Below are positions 17,032 through 26,647 of a DNA stretch of 64,000 nt, piece after piece. Position 1 is the first letter of the stretch; the number at the start of each line of letters is the position of its first letter. The translations under genes and the position numbers were made by a program. The stretch is from Shimia sp. (GTDB taxonomy: Bacteria > Pseudomonadota > Alphaproteobacteria > Rhodobacterales > Rhodobacteraceae), in contig NZ_JAKVCW010000004.1 of assembly GCF_022448905.1 (NCBI RefSeq), positions 248,001-312,000 of the forward strand, read 5' to 3'. The notes beneath the pieces are model-generated. The model worked only from the letters and a program-made list of their open reading frames with translations, was not told the DNA's origin and searched no databases.

Positions 17032-17904
17032 ATGAAGATCGGATTTATCGGACTGGGCAATATGGGTGGTCCCATGGCCGCCAACCTTGCAAAAGCGGGC
17101 CATGAGGTCACCGGCTTTGACATGGCAGATGTGGCCATCGAAGGCGTCACCATGGCCGATACCGGCGCAGCCGCCGCCACGGGCGCGGATGTGGTCATCA
17201 CCATGTTGCCCAATGGCCAGATCCTGCGCGCTGTCGCCAACGAAATCATCCCGGTGATGTCTGCAGGCGCCGCCTTTGTGGACTGCTCCACCGTGGACGT
17301 GGACAGCGCCCGCGCCGTGGCCGAAGAAGCCACCGCAGCCGGCCTCCTGCCTGTGGATGCGCCTGTGTCAGGCGGTGTGGGCGGCGCGGCTGGCGGTACG
17401 CTGACCTTTATGGCCGGTGGCTCCAAAGACGCTTTTGCCAAGGCCGACCCTCTGTTTGACATCATGGGCCAAAAGGCGGTGCATTGCGGCGACGCCGGTG
17501 CTGGTCAGGCCGCAAAGATCTGCAACAACATGATCCTCGGCGTGACCATGATCGCCACCTGCGAAGCCTTTGCACTGGCCGACAAACTAGGTCTGGACCG
17601 TCAGTCGATGTTTGACGTGGTCTCCACCTCGTCCGGCTACAGTTGGACCATGAACGCCTACTGCCCGGCCCCGGGTGTTGGCCCGCAATCGCCAGCCGAC
17701 AACGACTACCAGCCAGGGTTTGCCTCTGAATTGATGCTCAAAGACCTGCGCCTGTCGCAACAAGCCGCCGAAAGTGCCAATGCAGACACCCCAATGGGGC
17801 AAGCCGCTGCCGCGCTCTATGAGCAGTTTGTGGAGAAGGAAGGCGGGCTTGGCACCGACTTCTCCGCAATGTTGCCACGTTTCGAAAAACGCGGTCGAGG
17901 CTAA
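17032..17904 (+). CDS. mmsB: 3-hydroxyisobutyrate dehydrogenase
   Basis: 290 residues. The N-terminal Rossmann motif GFIGLGNMGGPMAANL binds the cofactor, VDAPVSGGVGGA is the substrate-binding signature, and the catalytic Lys lies in AGQAAKICNNM near residue 168. It oxidises 3-hydroxyisobutyrate to methylmalonate semialdehyde, the substrate of MmsA. ATG 17032 follows GGGAGAG and lies 4 bp after the hydrolase stop; an in-frame start at 17011 would overlap it. The gene ends the operon at a strong terminator. Confidence 0.96.
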   Translation: MKIGFIGLGNMGGPMAANLAKAGHEVTGFDMADVAIEGVTMADTGAAAATGADVVITMLPNGQILRAVANEIIPVMSAGAAFVDCSTVDVDSARAVAEEATAAGLLPVDAPVSGGVGGAAGGTLTFMAGGSKDAFAKADPLFDIMGQKAVHCGDAGAGQAAKICNNMILGVTMIATCEAFALADKLGLDRQSMFDVVSTSSGYSWTMNAYCPAPGVGPQSPADNDYQPGFASELMLKDLRLSQQAAESANADTPMGQAAAALYEQFVEKEGGLGTDFSAMLPRFEKRGRG

Positions 17905-17929
17905 CTCCGCGACCTTTCCGCCATAAAAC

Positions 17930-17965
17930 AAAGGGCCGCGCCACGTCTGGCGTGGCCCTTTTTGT
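17930..17965 (+). terminator. terminator of the valine operon
   Basis: A long stem (AAAGGGCC, one G-U pair, then CGCCA; mirrored by TGGCG and GGCCCTTT) with a four-base loop and a T run, just after mmsB. Confidence 0.92.
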
Positions 17966-18117
17966 TGCCCGGCACATCCGCTGACCCCGCACAATTTTAA
18001 TTAATCTTTCCTTACCCCAGCCCCGTTCGCGCCACGTTTGCCCGCCAATTTTGCCCTGACCGAGGACCCGCAGAGGTTCCGGAATTGGACAAGAGCAGAA
18101 CGCACTGAGGTAGAGCC

Positions 18118-19695
18118 ATGCCAACGGCAACGGAACTGAACATCAACACAAGCGCCACCGCTACCGCGATGGCCAACGAGATCTTTGGCGACCCAACCCG
18201 TATCGTCAGTGCCACCTACACCGGTGATGCCCAATCTTCCGGCATTTACACCGGCGCGGACACCACCAGCGCGGGCGTGGCCCCTGCTGACAGTGGCGTG
18301 ATCCTCTCCACCGGCCATGTCGACGACTTCACCAACAGCAACGGCAGCACCAACACCAACCAACGCGCCAACACCTCCACCAACACCTCTGGTGAGGACA
18401 ACAACGCGCTGTTTAATGCGGCCGCAGGCACCAACACCTTTGATGCCTCCTACCTGACCATCGACTTCAACGGCACCGCTGGTGAATTGCTCACCATCGA
18501 CTTCGTGCTCTCGTCCGAAGAATATCCGGAATACCTCAGCTACAACGACGCCATTGGCGTCTGGGTTAACGGTGTCGAAGCCCAAATTTCCGTCGGCGAC
18601 GGCGGCGCCACAGTGGGCAACATCAACGACGCCAACGAAAACATCTACGTCGACAACGCGGGCGATCAATACAACACCGAGATGGACGGTTTCACCGTCA
18701 CCCTGACCTTCGTGGTGCCCTTGCAAGACGGCGTGAACGAGTTGGTGATCGGTATCGCCGACGCCACAGACACGCAATATGATTCCAACCTGCTGATCGC
18801 CGGTGGTTCGGTGCAAACCGCCATTGTGGCCCAGGACGATGACATGCGCATCGCCTATGGCAACAGCAAAACATTGGACGTTCTGAACAACGACAGCTCG
18901 TCCGCCGGCCCTACCCTGACCATCACACATATCAACGGCGTGGCCGTCAGCCACGACGGCAGCGGCGGCCTGCCCAACAGCGTGACCCTGGCCACCGGCC
19001 AGGTGGTGACACTCAACGCCGATGGCACACTCACCGTGGATGCAGACACCGACAACGAAACCATCTATTTCAACTACACCATCGAGGACTCCGCCGGAGA
19101 AACCGACACCGCATTGGTCGAGATCGAGCAGCACGCGCCTTGCTTCACCGCCGGTACTCTGATCCGCACCTCAGAGGGCGACATTCCCGTCGAAGAGCTG
19201 CGCGCCGGTATGCTGGTCGACACGCTCGACAATGGTTTCCAGCCAATCCAGTGGATTGGCCACTCCCATATGCCGCTGCGTTACGAATCCCTGCCCATCC
19301 GCATCAAAGCCGGTGTGCTCGACAATGACCGCGACCTGATCGTGTCCCCGCAACACCGCGTCTTGCTTCAAGGCTACCGCGCCGAACTTCTGTTTGGATG
19401 CGGCGAGGTGCTGGTGAAAGCCAAGGACCTTGTGAATGGCCGCGATGTGACCCGGTGCGAAACCAATGGCACCATCACCTATTTCCACATCCTGATGCCG
19501 CAACACGAGCTGCTCTATTCCGAAGGCCAATGGTCCGAGAGCTTCCTGCCCGGCCCGATGACACGCTACAGCTTTGATCCTTTCGCTAACCGCTCCCTGC
19601 GGCAGGTGATGCGCGAGAAAAACATCAGCTTTGCCGACATTTCCGCCCGCCCAAGCCTGCGCAGTTATGAGGCCACGGCGCTTCTGGCGGCCTAA
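18118..19695 (+). CDS. choice-of-anchor L protein with C-terminal Hint domain
   Basis: 525 residues. Residues about 15-235 match the choice-of-anchor L style: Thr/Asn/Asp-rich, with SSEEYPEYLSYNDAIGVWVNG and a DGFTVTLTF region. A short Ig- or cadherin-like segment (about 240-335) follows. From C342 on lies a Hint domain (hedgehog/intein type): CFTAGTLIRTSEGDIPVEEL, then VSPQHRVLL and ending with HELLYSEGQW. The fold is used for self-cleavage in relatives. After it come only about 50 residues, so no large extein follows. No classical signal peptide is visible, suggesting type I or another export route. GAGGTAGAG precedes ATG 18118. Confidence 0.87.
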   Translation: MPTATELNINTSATATAMANEIFGDPTRIVSATYTGDAQSSGIYTGADTTSAGVAPADSGVILSTGHVDDFTNSNGSTNTNQRANTSTNTSGEDNNALFNAAAGTNTFDASYLTIDFNGTAGELLTIDFVLSSEEYPEYLSYNDAIGVWVNGVEAQISVGDGGATVGNINDANENIYVDNAGDQYNTEMDGFTVTLTFVVPLQDGVNELVIGIADATDTQYDSNLLIAGGSVQTAIVAQDDDMRIAYGNSKTLDVLNNDSSSAGPTLTITHINGVAVSHDGSGGLPNSVTLATGQVVTLNADGTLTVDADTDNETIYFNYTIEDSAGETDTALVEIEQHAPCFTAGTLIRTSEGDIPVEELRAGMLVDTLDNGFQPIQWIGHSHMPLRYESLPIRIKAGVLDNDRDLIVSPQHRVLLQGYRAELLFGCGEVLVKAKDLVNGRDVTRCETNGTITYFHILMPQHELLYSEGQWSESFLPGPMTRYSFDPFANRSLRQVMREKNISFADISARPSLRSYEATALLAA

Positions 19696-19774
19696 ACTGC
19701 ACCCACTTAGAGGCAGATCAAATCACATTCCATTTGACGCATGTATTTTTCTCTCGACCTTAGGAGGGAAACAC

Positions 19775-19969
19775 ATGCTGAAAAAGAACGTTGGAACTGT
19801 GGACAAAATTTTGCGGATCGTTATTGGCCTCGCGCTCCTCGCCGGAGCCATGGCTGGCTATGGCGCCTGGATGTGGATCGGCCTGATCCCTCTCTTCACG
19901 GGCCTGCTGGGCACCTGCCCGCTTTACACCGTTTTTGGTTTTCGCACCTGTCCGCTAGAAACCAAGTGA
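19775..19969 (+). CDS. DUF2892 (YgaP-like transmembrane) small protein
   Basis: 64 residues: MLKKNVGTVDKILRIVIGLALLAG, one hairpin of two membrane helices, then TGLLGTCPLYTVFGFRTC. This is the DUF2892/inner-membrane YgaP-type module, which in larger proteins is attached to a rhodanese domain; here it stands alone. Two Cys-Pro-Leu motifs lie in the C-terminal part. Function unknown, and a role in sulfur or redox chemistry is speculative. A strong AGGAGG precedes ATG 19775. Its stop abuts the stop of the convergent regulator gene. Confidence 0.88.
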   Translation: MLKKNVGTVDKILRIVIGLALLAGAMAGYGAWMWIGLIPLFTGLLGTCPLYTVFGFRTCPLETK

Positions 19970-20740
19970 TCACGCCCCGGCCAGCGCCTCCAATGCGAGG
20001 CGCGTGGCTTCATCGGCAGGAAACATCATCTCGATCCGCAGCTCGCTGAGGGCTATATCCTCGGCGGACCCAAACTGGCTGATCGTGGAGAAAAACGACA
20101 TCTGCATCCCCCCAAACTCATACACCGCCGGAATGATCGCGGGTTTGATGCCATCCACCTCAAGTACCGCCTCGCCAAGCCGCTCTTCCATACGCGAAAT
20201 GCCGTCTTCCAGCACCGGATCATGCCCGAAATGCGCGCTTTCGACACGCAGACGCGCAATCATGTGACGCAGAATTTCTTCATAATTGACAAGCGCTTGC
20301 CGGACACCCTTCGAGTCAACCATCATATCAATCAGACTGTCGCCAACCTGAACTTCAAACCCAGCCAACAACTGTGCAGAAACCGCATTCATCGCCACCA
20401 GCTTCCAATGCCGATCAATCGCCATCGCCGGATATGGCTCGTGCCGCTTGAGTGTCCATTCCATCGCCGCCCGCATCGGCGCCATATCCGCCTCTGACAA
20501 ATCACGCTCGGCGTACGCAGGGCTCATACCCGCCGCCGACAACATGCGATTGCGCTGCGCAAACGGCACCTCCAACTCATCACAAAGCCGCAGAACCATC
20601 CCCCGACTGGGGCGCGAGCGGCCGGTTTCCAGAAACGAGATATGCCGTGAGCTCACGCCAGCGGACAACCCAAGGTCCAGCTGGCTCACCCGCCGCACCT
20701 GCCGCCACTCCTTTAAAACCGCGCCAAACTCTACGCCCAT
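19970..20740 (-). CDS. XRE-family regulator with MmyB-like sensor domain
   Basis: 256 residues. Residues about 5-60 form a Cro/C1-type helix-turn-helix (LKEWRQVRRVSQLDLGLSAGVSSRHISFLETGRSRPS). The remainder (MEWTLKRHEPYPAMAIDRHWKLVAMN and beyond) matches the MmyB-like ligand-binding domain, which in this family is PAS-like and thought to bind fatty acids or similar molecules. It is divergent from a small membrane protein gene, and a TTACCT-N3-AGGTAA palindrome between them is a good operator candidate. It probably controls its own gene and that neighbour. Confidence 0.9.
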   Translation of the reverse strand: MGVEFGAVLKEWRQVRRVSQLDLGLSAGVSSRHISFLETGRSRPSRGMVLRLCDELEVPFAQRNRMLSAAGMSPAYAERDLSEADMAPMRAAMEWTLKRHEPYPAMAIDRHWKLVAMNAVSAQLLAGFEVQVGDSLIDMMVDSKGVRQALVNYEEILRHMIARLRVESAHFGHDPVLEDGISRMEERLGEAVLEVDGIKPAIIPAVYEFGGMQMSFFSTISQFGSAEDIALSELRIEMMFPADEATRLALEALAGA

Positions 20741-20792
20741 GTCCTGCTCCTCATTGTCCCGACCACCATAACCGATCCCTTGCGCAAAGCAC

Positions 20793-20807
20793 TTACCTCA
20801 CAGGTAA
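20793..20807. promoter_or_regulatory. TTACCT-N3-AGGTAA operator candidate
   Basis: A perfect 6-3-6 inverted repeat (TTACCT, CAC, AGGTAA) lies between the divergent MmyB-type regulator and the membrane protein gene. The helix-turn-helix regulator next to it would be expected to bind a palindrome of this size. Confidence 0.55.
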
Positions 20808-20866
20808 TTGTTTTGCCTCACCAATCGGATGCAGTTTGTCGCCATAACCTCAACTGGAGACATCAC

Positions 20867-21301
20867 ATGACACAGGATCGCGCGATCTACCTTCTGAAAC
20901 TCACCTCACTTGGCACAGTGCTTTTTGGCCTCATTCCGCTGTTTGCCATGATTGGCGGACTTCACGGCATCGTCGGCTGGTTTCTGGACCTCACACACCT
21001 GCCCCTTGATGGCGCACAAAGCTTTGGTGGCGACAGCGAGAAGGTTCTCGCAGCCATCGGCGGCGGCCTCATGGTCAGCCTTGGCGTTGTGACCTGGCAA
21101 GTCACCATCCGCGTTTACGCCAACGATCCTGAAATCGGCGCCTCCATCATCAGCTGGGGTGTCTGGAGTTGGTATGTGGTGGACAGCGCAGGCTCCTTCG
21201 TTGCAGGCGCCTGGTTCAACGTGGTGATGAATACCGGCTTCCTGCTAATGTTTGTGCTGCCAATCACGCTGGCAAAACCCCGCCAAGCTGTGGCGGCCTA
21301 A
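20867..21301 (+). CDS. four-helix membrane protein, probable target of the divergent regulator
   Basis: 144 residues with about four hydrophobic segments (residues about 12-38, 58-78, 88-108 and 115-138) and few charged residues, hence an integral inner-membrane protein. I do not recognise a characterised family, although small roseobacter membrane proteins beside MmyB-type regulators look like this. ATG 20867 is used; the frame extends to 20780 but that part runs through the palindromic operator. Regulation by the divergent regulator is inferred from position. Confidence 0.75.
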   Translation: MTQDRAIYLLKLTSLGTVLFGLIPLFAMIGGLHGIVGWFLDLTHLPLDGAQSFGGDSEKVLAAIGGGLMVSLGVVTWQVTIRVYANDPEIGASIISWGVWSWYVVDSAGSFVAGAWFNVVMNTGFLLMFVLPITLAKPRQAVAA

Positions 21302-21305
21302 AGAA

Positions 21306-21337
21306 AACGGGCGGTGGTTTTCTGCAACCACCGCCCG
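21306..21337 (-). terminator. uvrA terminator
   Basis: A 12-bp perfect stem (CGGGCGGTGGTT with AACCACCGCCCG) and a six-base loop. A T-rich tail occurs only when read on the minus strand, so it serves uvrA. Confidence 0.85.
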
Positions 21338-21343
21338 ACTATC

Positions 21344-24205
21344 TTATTCTGCTGCCACTTTCTTCTTCGGCACCAGCATGTCTTTCAGGTACCGCCCAGT
21401 ATGGCTCGCCGCCACTTTGGCGACCTTCTCCGGCGTGCCTTTGGCAACCACCTTGCCGCCACCGTCACCACCTTCCGGGCCAATGTCGATGATATGATCG
21501 GCGGTTTTCACAACATCCAGATTGTGCTCAATCACCACAACCGTGTTGCCCTGATCGACCAATTCATGCAGCACTTCCAGCAACTTACGCACATCTTCAA
21601 AGTGCAGACCCGTGGTCGGCTCATCCAGAATATAGAGCGTACGACCAGTGGATCGTTTCGCCAACTCCTTGGACAGCTTCACCCGCTGCGCTTCCCCACC
21701 GGAAAGCGTTGTCGCCTGCTGCCCAACCTTGATGTAGCCAAGCCCAACCCTCATCAGCGCGTCCATCTTATCGCGAATGCTGGGCACCGCTTTGAAGAAC
21801 TCCTGCGCTTCCTCAACGGTCATATTCAGCACATCGGCAATGCTCTTGCCTTTGAACTTGATCTCCAAGGTCTCGCGGTTATACCGCGCGCCTTTGCAGG
21901 TTTCACACTCCACATAGACGTCCGGCAGGAAGTGCATCTCGATCTTGATCACACCGTCGCCCTGACAGGCCTCACAACGCCCACCTTTGACGTTGAAACT
22001 GAACCGCCCCGGCTTATAACCGCGCGCTTTAGCTTCCGGCAGTCCGGCAAACCAATCGCGGATCGGCGTGAACGCGCCAGTATAGGTCGCCGGATTGGAC
22101 CGTGGCGTGCGCCCGATGGGTCTCTGGTCAATGTCGATCACCTTGTCCAGATGTTCCAACCCCTTGATAGTCTCACAAGGCGCAGGCGTCTGCCGCGCAC
22201 CGTTCAGCCGCATCGACGCAGTCTTGAACAGCGTCTCAATGGTCAGCGTGGATTTGCCGCCACCAGACACACCGGTCACACAGACAAACTTACCAAGCGG
22301 GAAGTCCGCCGTGACCTTCTTCAGGTTGTTGCCCGTGGCCTTCACCACCGTGATCGCTTTGCCATTGCCCTCGCGCCGTTCGGTTGGCACCGCAATTTCA
22401 CGCGCACCCGACAAGTATTGCCCGGTCAAAGACGCCGGATCGGCGGCAATCTCTTCCGGCTTGCCTTTGGACACCACCTGACCGCCATGCACACCGGCCC
22501 CCGGGCCAATGTCGAACACATAATCCGCCTCGCGCACGGCCTCTTCGTCGTGCTCCACCACAATCACCGTATTGCCCTGATCGCGCAGGTTTTTCAGCGT
22601 CGTCAGCAGACGGTCATTGTCACGTTGGTGCAGACCAATCGACGGTTCATCCAGCACATACAACACGCCGGTCAGGCCAGAACCAATCTGGCTTGCCAAT
22701 CGAATACGCTGGCTTTCCCCGCCGGACAGCGTGCCACTGTTGCGCGACAGGGTAAGATACTCCAGCCCCACGTTGTTCAAGAAACCAAGGCGCTCCTGGA
22801 TCTCTTTCACAATCGCCCGCGCAATCTCTTGCCGCTGCGGAGTCAACGCCGCAGGCACACTCTCGATCCAGGCCAAAGCCTCGCGGATCGACAGCTGCAC
22901 CACATGGCCAACATGTTTCTCGGCGATCCGAACCGCCAAAGCCTCTTCACGCAGCCGGTGCCCACGACAGGCGCCACACGGACGGTTGTTCTGATAGTTC
23001 TCAAACTCTTCGCGGATCCAGTTGCTATCCGTCTCGCGGTAGCGCCGTTCCATGTTGGGGATCACGCCCTCAAACACCCGCGTCACCTGATAGACCCGAC
23101 CACCTTCGTCATAGCGGAATTCAATCTCTTCCTCGCCCGAGCCGTACAAGAACACTTGCTGCACATGTTTTGGCAGCTCTTTCCAAGGCGTGTTCTTGTC
23201 AAACTCGTAGTGCTTCGCGAGTGCCTCAATTGTCTGCAGGAAGTAGGGCGACTTGCCTTTCCGCCACGGCGCCAGCGCCCCGTCATAGACCTTCAACGTC
23301 ACATCCGGCACCACCAACCGCTCGTCAAAGAACAACTCTTTGCCCAACCCGTCACACTCTGGACAGGCCCCAAACGGCGCGTTGAACGAAAACAGCCGTG
23401 GCTCAATCTCGGGAATGGTGAACCCACTCACCGGACAAGCAAATTTCTCAGAAAACGTGATCCGCTCCGGGTCGCCCTCCTTGGGCGCGGTCTCCAGAAC
23501 CGCAATCCCATCTGCCAAGTCGAGCGCAGTACGCAAGCTGTCCGCCAGCCGAGTTTCCATGCCTTCGCGCACCACCAGCCGGTCAACGACAACATCAATG
23601 TCATGGCGGAACTTCTTGTCCAGCGTCGGCGGCTCATCCAGCTCATAAAAGGCACCGTCGACCTTCACCCGCTGAAAACCCTGCTTCCGCAGCTCCAGGA
23701 ACTCTTTTTTGTACTCACCTTTGCGGTCCCGCACGATCGGCGCCAACAGGTAGCCGCGCGTACCGTCTTCCAGACCCATGATCCGGTCAACCATGTCCTG
23801 CACCTGCTGAGCTTCAATCGGCAGACCGGTGGCGGGCGAATACGGCGTGCCCACACGGGCAAACAGCAGACGCAGATAGTCATAAATCTCCGTCACCGTA
23901 CCTACTGTCGAGCGCGGGTTCTTGGAGGTCGTCTTCTGTTCAATCGAAATCGCCGGAGAAAGCCCGCTGATGTGATCCACATCCGGCTTTTCCATCATAT
24001 CAAGGAACTGCCGCGCATAGGCGCTCAGGCTCTCGACATAGCGTCGCTGCCCTTCGGCATAGATCGTGTCAAAGGCCAGCGAGGACTTGCCCGAACCCGA
24101 CAGACCGGTGATCACCACCAGCTGATCGCGCGGAATGTCCACATCGATGGACTTCAAGTTGTGCTCGCGCGCCCCGCGCACCTCAATATTCTTCAGCTCG
24201 GCCAT
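21344..24205 (-). CDS. uvrA: excinuclease ABC subunit UvrA
   Basis: 953 residues, full length. Two ABC ATPase modules are visible: Walker [13 protein letters not shown] (residue 34 on) and GVSGGGKST in the second half, with signature motifs [13 protein letters not shown] and [13 protein letters not shown]. UvrA with UvrB recognises bulky DNA lesions in nucleotide excision repair. Zinc module 2 ([18 protein letters not shown]) is intact. Module 1 shows C257-P-V-S260 and C281PEC, so one of its four Cys is Ser. The promoter carries a GAAC-N7-GAAC SOS box. An unusually long frame on the opposite strand is a GC-bias shadow. Confidence 0.98.
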   Translation of the reverse strand: MAELKNIEVRGAREHNLKSIDVDIPRDQLVVITGLSGSGKSSLAFDTIYAEGQRRYVESLSAYARQFLDMMEKPDVDHISGLSPAISIEQKTTSKNPRSTVGTVTEIYDYLRLLFARVGTPYSPATGLPIEAQQVQDMVDRIMGLEDGTRGYLLAPIVRDRKGEYKKEFLELRKQGFQRVKVDGAFYELDEPPTLDKKFRHDIDVVVDRLVVREGMETRLADSLRTALDLADGIAVLETAPKEGDPERITFSEKFACPVSGFTIPEIEPRLFSFNAPFGACPECDGLGKELFFDERLVVPDVTLKVYDGALAPWRKGKSPYFLQTIEALAKHYEFDKNTPWKELPKHVQQVFLYGSGEEEIEFRYDEGGRVYQVTRVFEGVIPNMERRYRETDSNWIREEFENYQNNRPCGACRGHRLREEALAVRIAEKHVGHVVQLSIREALAWIESVPAALTPQRQEIARAIVKEIQERLGFLNNVGLEYLTLSRNSGTLSGGESQRIRLASQIGSGLTGVLYVLDEPSIGLHQRDNDRLLTTLKNLRDQGNTVIVVEHDEEAVREADYVFDIGPGAGVHGGQVVSKGKPEEIAADPASLTGQYLSGAREIAVPTERREGNGKAITVVKATGNNLKKVTADFPLGKFVCVTGVSGGGKSTLTIETLFKTASMRLNGARQTPAPCETIKGLEHLDKVIDIDQRPIGRTPRSNPATYTGAFTPIRDWFAGLPEAKARGYKPGRFSFNVKGGRCEACQGDGVIKIEMHFLPDVYVECETCKGARYNRETLEIKFKGKSIADVLNMTVEEAQEFFKAVPSIRDKMDALMRVGLGYIKVGQQATTLSGGEAQRVKLSKELAKRSTGRTLYILDEPTTGLHFEDVRKLLEVLHELVDQGNTVVVIEHNLDVVKTADHIIDIGPEGGDGGGKVVAKGTPEKVAKVAASHTGRYLKDMLVPKKKVAAE

Positions 24206-24271
24206 TCAAACCCCCAACGGATACGGCACCAGACATAGGGGATCGCACCCGCTCTGCCAACCAGATATCGC

Positions 24272-24286
24272 GAACATACAGAGAAC
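24272..24286 (-). promoter_or_regulatory. LexA (SOS) box of uvrA
   Basis: GAAC-ATACAGA-GAAC, i.e. GTTC-N7-GTTC in the uvrA direction, 67 bp before its start. This direct repeat is the LexA target known from Rhodobacter and other alphaproteobacteria. It lies about 97 bp from the divergent VWA gene and could affect that promoter too. Confidence 0.75.
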
Positions 24287-24382
24287 ATTTTAATTCGCCA
24301 AGCCCGGTTTTTGAACTGATACTTGCCTCGATCCAATTTTCTCTCGTAGTCTCTGCGCATTACGAATTTGAGGACCTTTTGG

Positions 24383-26581
24383 ATGACGTTTTTGAGAGCG
24401 ACCACGGCCGCAATTTGCCTGCTGCCCACCAGCCTTCTTGCCCAGGACAACCCCGCCGCCATTGTGGTGATGGACGGCTCCGGCTCCATGTGGGGCCAAA
24501 TTGAAGGCGTGGCCAAAATCACCATTGCCCAGCAAGTGATGGGCGAGTTGATGACCACCCTGCCCGCAGACCTGGACTTGGGCCTGACCGTCTATGGCCA
24601 CCGCCGCAAAGGCGACTGTTCTGACATCGAAACCGTGGTCCTGCCCGGCCCAGATACGCGCGCCGCGATCACCACCGCCGTGAACGGCATCACCCCCAAA
24701 GGCAAAACCCCTATGGCCGACGCCGTGGTCGCCGCCGCCAAAGCGCTGCGCCACACCGAGGAGGCCGCCACGGTGATCCTGGTGTCTGACGGCATCGAAA
24801 CCTGCGTGCCCGATGTCTGCGCCGTCGCCAAAGAGCTCGAAGCCACCGGCGTCGACTTCACCGCGCATGTGGTGGGCTTTGACGTCACCGATCCCGAAGC
24901 GCTGGCGCAATTCCAATGTATGGCCGAGGCCACCGGCGGCAAATTCCTCGCCGCCGCCAACGCCGATGAGTTGGGCAACGCCCTCACCGAAGTCGCCGCC
25001 GCCCCGCCCCCCGAACCAGAACCACAGCCGGTGCAGGTCACGATTGTGGCCACCGACGGCAAAAACGGCCCGGTCATCAACACCCCGCTGATCTGGGATC
25101 TCACCGGCGGCGACACCGCCATCCATGACGACCACAGCGCTGCCTCTTTGAAAGAACATCTGCTTGAGGGCGAATACACCGTCTCCGTCCTACGCCCTGA
25201 GGATGAGGCCTCCGCTGAAATGCGCTTTGGCGTCGGCTCGGTCGACAAACGAGTGGTGTTGGAACTGCCGGAATTCAAACCGCCAGCCACCGTGTCCGGC
25301 CCGCAATCTGCGCCCGCTGGCAGCATGATCACCGTCGATTGGACCGGCCCCAACGCCAAAGATGACTTCATCGCCGCCGTGGATCCGGAAACAAACAAGT
25401 GGATCACCTACAATTATACGCGTGAAGGCAGCCCGCTCTCGCTACAAATGCCCCCGAAACCCGGTGCCTATGAAATCCGGTACATCCTGAGTGATGGCCG
25501 CAAGCCGCTGGCAAGCCAACCGATCACAGGCACTGACGTCACTGCCACCCTCTCCGCCCCGGACGAGCTGGTCGCAGGCGCCACGGTGCCGGTCGATTGG
25601 ACCGGCCCTGACTACAAAGGTGATTTCATCTCCGTCACCAAACCGGACGATGAGAAATGGATCACCTACACTTACACCCGCGAAGGCAGCCCCTTGATGC
25701 TGCAAATGCCGGGCGAACCGGGTGATTATGAGCTGGTCTATACCATGAGCCAGGACCGTACGATCATCCATCGCGCACCGATCTCCGTCGCCGCACTGGC
25801 CTATGGCCTTGACGCAGACGCCACCGCCAACGCCGGTGCCAAACTCTCGGTCACCTGGACCGGCCCCGGTTATGACGGCGACTACATCACCGTTGCGGGC
25901 ACCGACACGGCGGACGACAAATACGTCAACTACACCTACACCCGCGAGGGCAACCCGCTGAACCTAGTGATGCCCGGCGAGGCCGGTGCGTACGAAATCC
26001 GCTATGTGCTTGGGCAAGACCGCTCCGTGCAGGCGCGCACCACCGTTGAGGTGAAAGCGGTTGGCGCAACCGTCTCCGGCCCAGCCACCGGCCCGATTGG
26101 CGGTAAAATTATTGCCTCATGGACTGGCCCTGCCGGCGATGGCGATTACCTGACCATCGTGACGCCGGACGCGCCGGACGGCGACTACGGCCCCTACGCC
26201 TACACCCGAGACGGCAGCGACCTGACCCTCAACCTACCCGCAAACCCAGGCACCTACGAGCTGCGCTACGTGGCGGACACCAACCCGATGAAAGTGCTGG
26301 CCCGCACCCCACTGACGGTTGAGGACGTGCCCGTCACCATCACCGCACCGGCCTCGGCCGCCGCAGGCAGCAGCATCGAGGTGACTTGGACCGGCCCCGG
26401 CCACCCGCGCGACTACCTCGCAGTTGGCAACGCGGCCAGCGAGTACATCACTTACACTTACGCGGAGCAAGGTACATCGTTGTCGCTCGCGGTCCCCGAG
26501 GAACCCGGCGACTACGAAATCCGATACTTCCTGGATGTGGACAACAAGCTGCTCGCCTCTGTGCCACTGAAAGTCGAATAG
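24383..26581 (+). CDS. secreted VWA-domain protein with five C-terminal repeats
   Basis: 732 residues. A signal peptide (cleavage after LLAQ, about residue 21) precedes a von Willebrand A domain (about 28-205) with an intact MIDAS: DGSGSMWG, then KGKTPMADA and LVSDGIETC. After a Pro-rich linker and a carboxypeptidase-like strand domain (215-300) come five copies of an 85-88 residue Ig-like repeat with the marks WTGP near the start, YTREG in the middle and PG-YEIRY near the end. The layout is that of an exported metal-dependent binding protein. Its partner is unknown. GAGGA precedes ATG 24383. Confidence 0.9.
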   Translation: MTFLRATTAAICLLPTSLLAQDNPAAIVVMDGSGSMWGQIEGVAKITIAQQVMGELMTTLPADLDLGLTVYGHRRKGDCSDIETVVLPGPDTRAAITTAVNGITPKGKTPMADAVVAAAKALRHTEEAATVILVSDGIETCVPDVCAVAKELEATGVDFTAHVVGFDVTDPEALAQFQCMAEATGGKFLAAANADELGNALTEVAAAPPPEPEPQPVQVTIVATDGKNGPVINTPLIWDLTGGDTAIHDDHSAASLKEHLLEGEYTVSVLRPEDEASAEMRFGVGSVDKRVVLELPEFKPPATVSGPQSAPAGSMITVDWTGPNAKDDFIAAVDPETNKWITYNYTREGSPLSLQMPPKPGAYEIRYILSDGRKPLASQPITGTDVTATLSAPDELVAGATVPVDWTGPDYKGDFISVTKPDDEKWITYTYTREGSPLMLQMPGEPGDYELVYTMSQDRTIIHRAPISVAALAYGLDADATANAGAKLSVTWTGPGYDGDYITVAGTDTADDKYVNYTYTREGNPLNLVMPGEAGAYEIRYVLGQDRSVQARTTVEVKAVGATVSGPATGPIGGKIIASWTGPAGDGDYLTIVTPDAPDGDYGPYAYTRDGSDLTLNLPANPGTYELRYVADTNPMKVLARTPLTVEDVPVTITAPASAAAGSSIEVTWTGPGHPRDYLAVGNAASEYITYTYAEQGTSLSLAVPEEPGDYEIRYFLDVDNKLLASVPLKVE
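25290..26578 (+). repeat. five tandem about 258-267 bp repeats inside the VWA gene
   Basis: Repeat units begin near 25290, 25548, 25800, 26067 and 26334. Each encodes WTGP, then YTREG (degenerate in units 4 and 5), then PG-YE-RY. Divergence at DNA level shows the duplication is old and under protein-level constraint. Confidence 0.8.
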
Positions 26582-26647
26582 TCTCCGCCACATTCACAAC
26601 GTCAAAGGCGGCTGAAATCTCATCCTTGAAACATTGGAGACAACCCT

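Noticed and set aside
17996-18014. CtrA-like TTAA-N7-TTAC ahead of the Hint gene
   Set aside because: One base off the consensus in an AT-rich stretch; not distinguishable from chance.
21314-24238. 974-residue frame antisense to uvrA
   Set aside because: A shadow of uvrA: no recognisable domain, and it spans the uvrA terminator and both ends of the gene.
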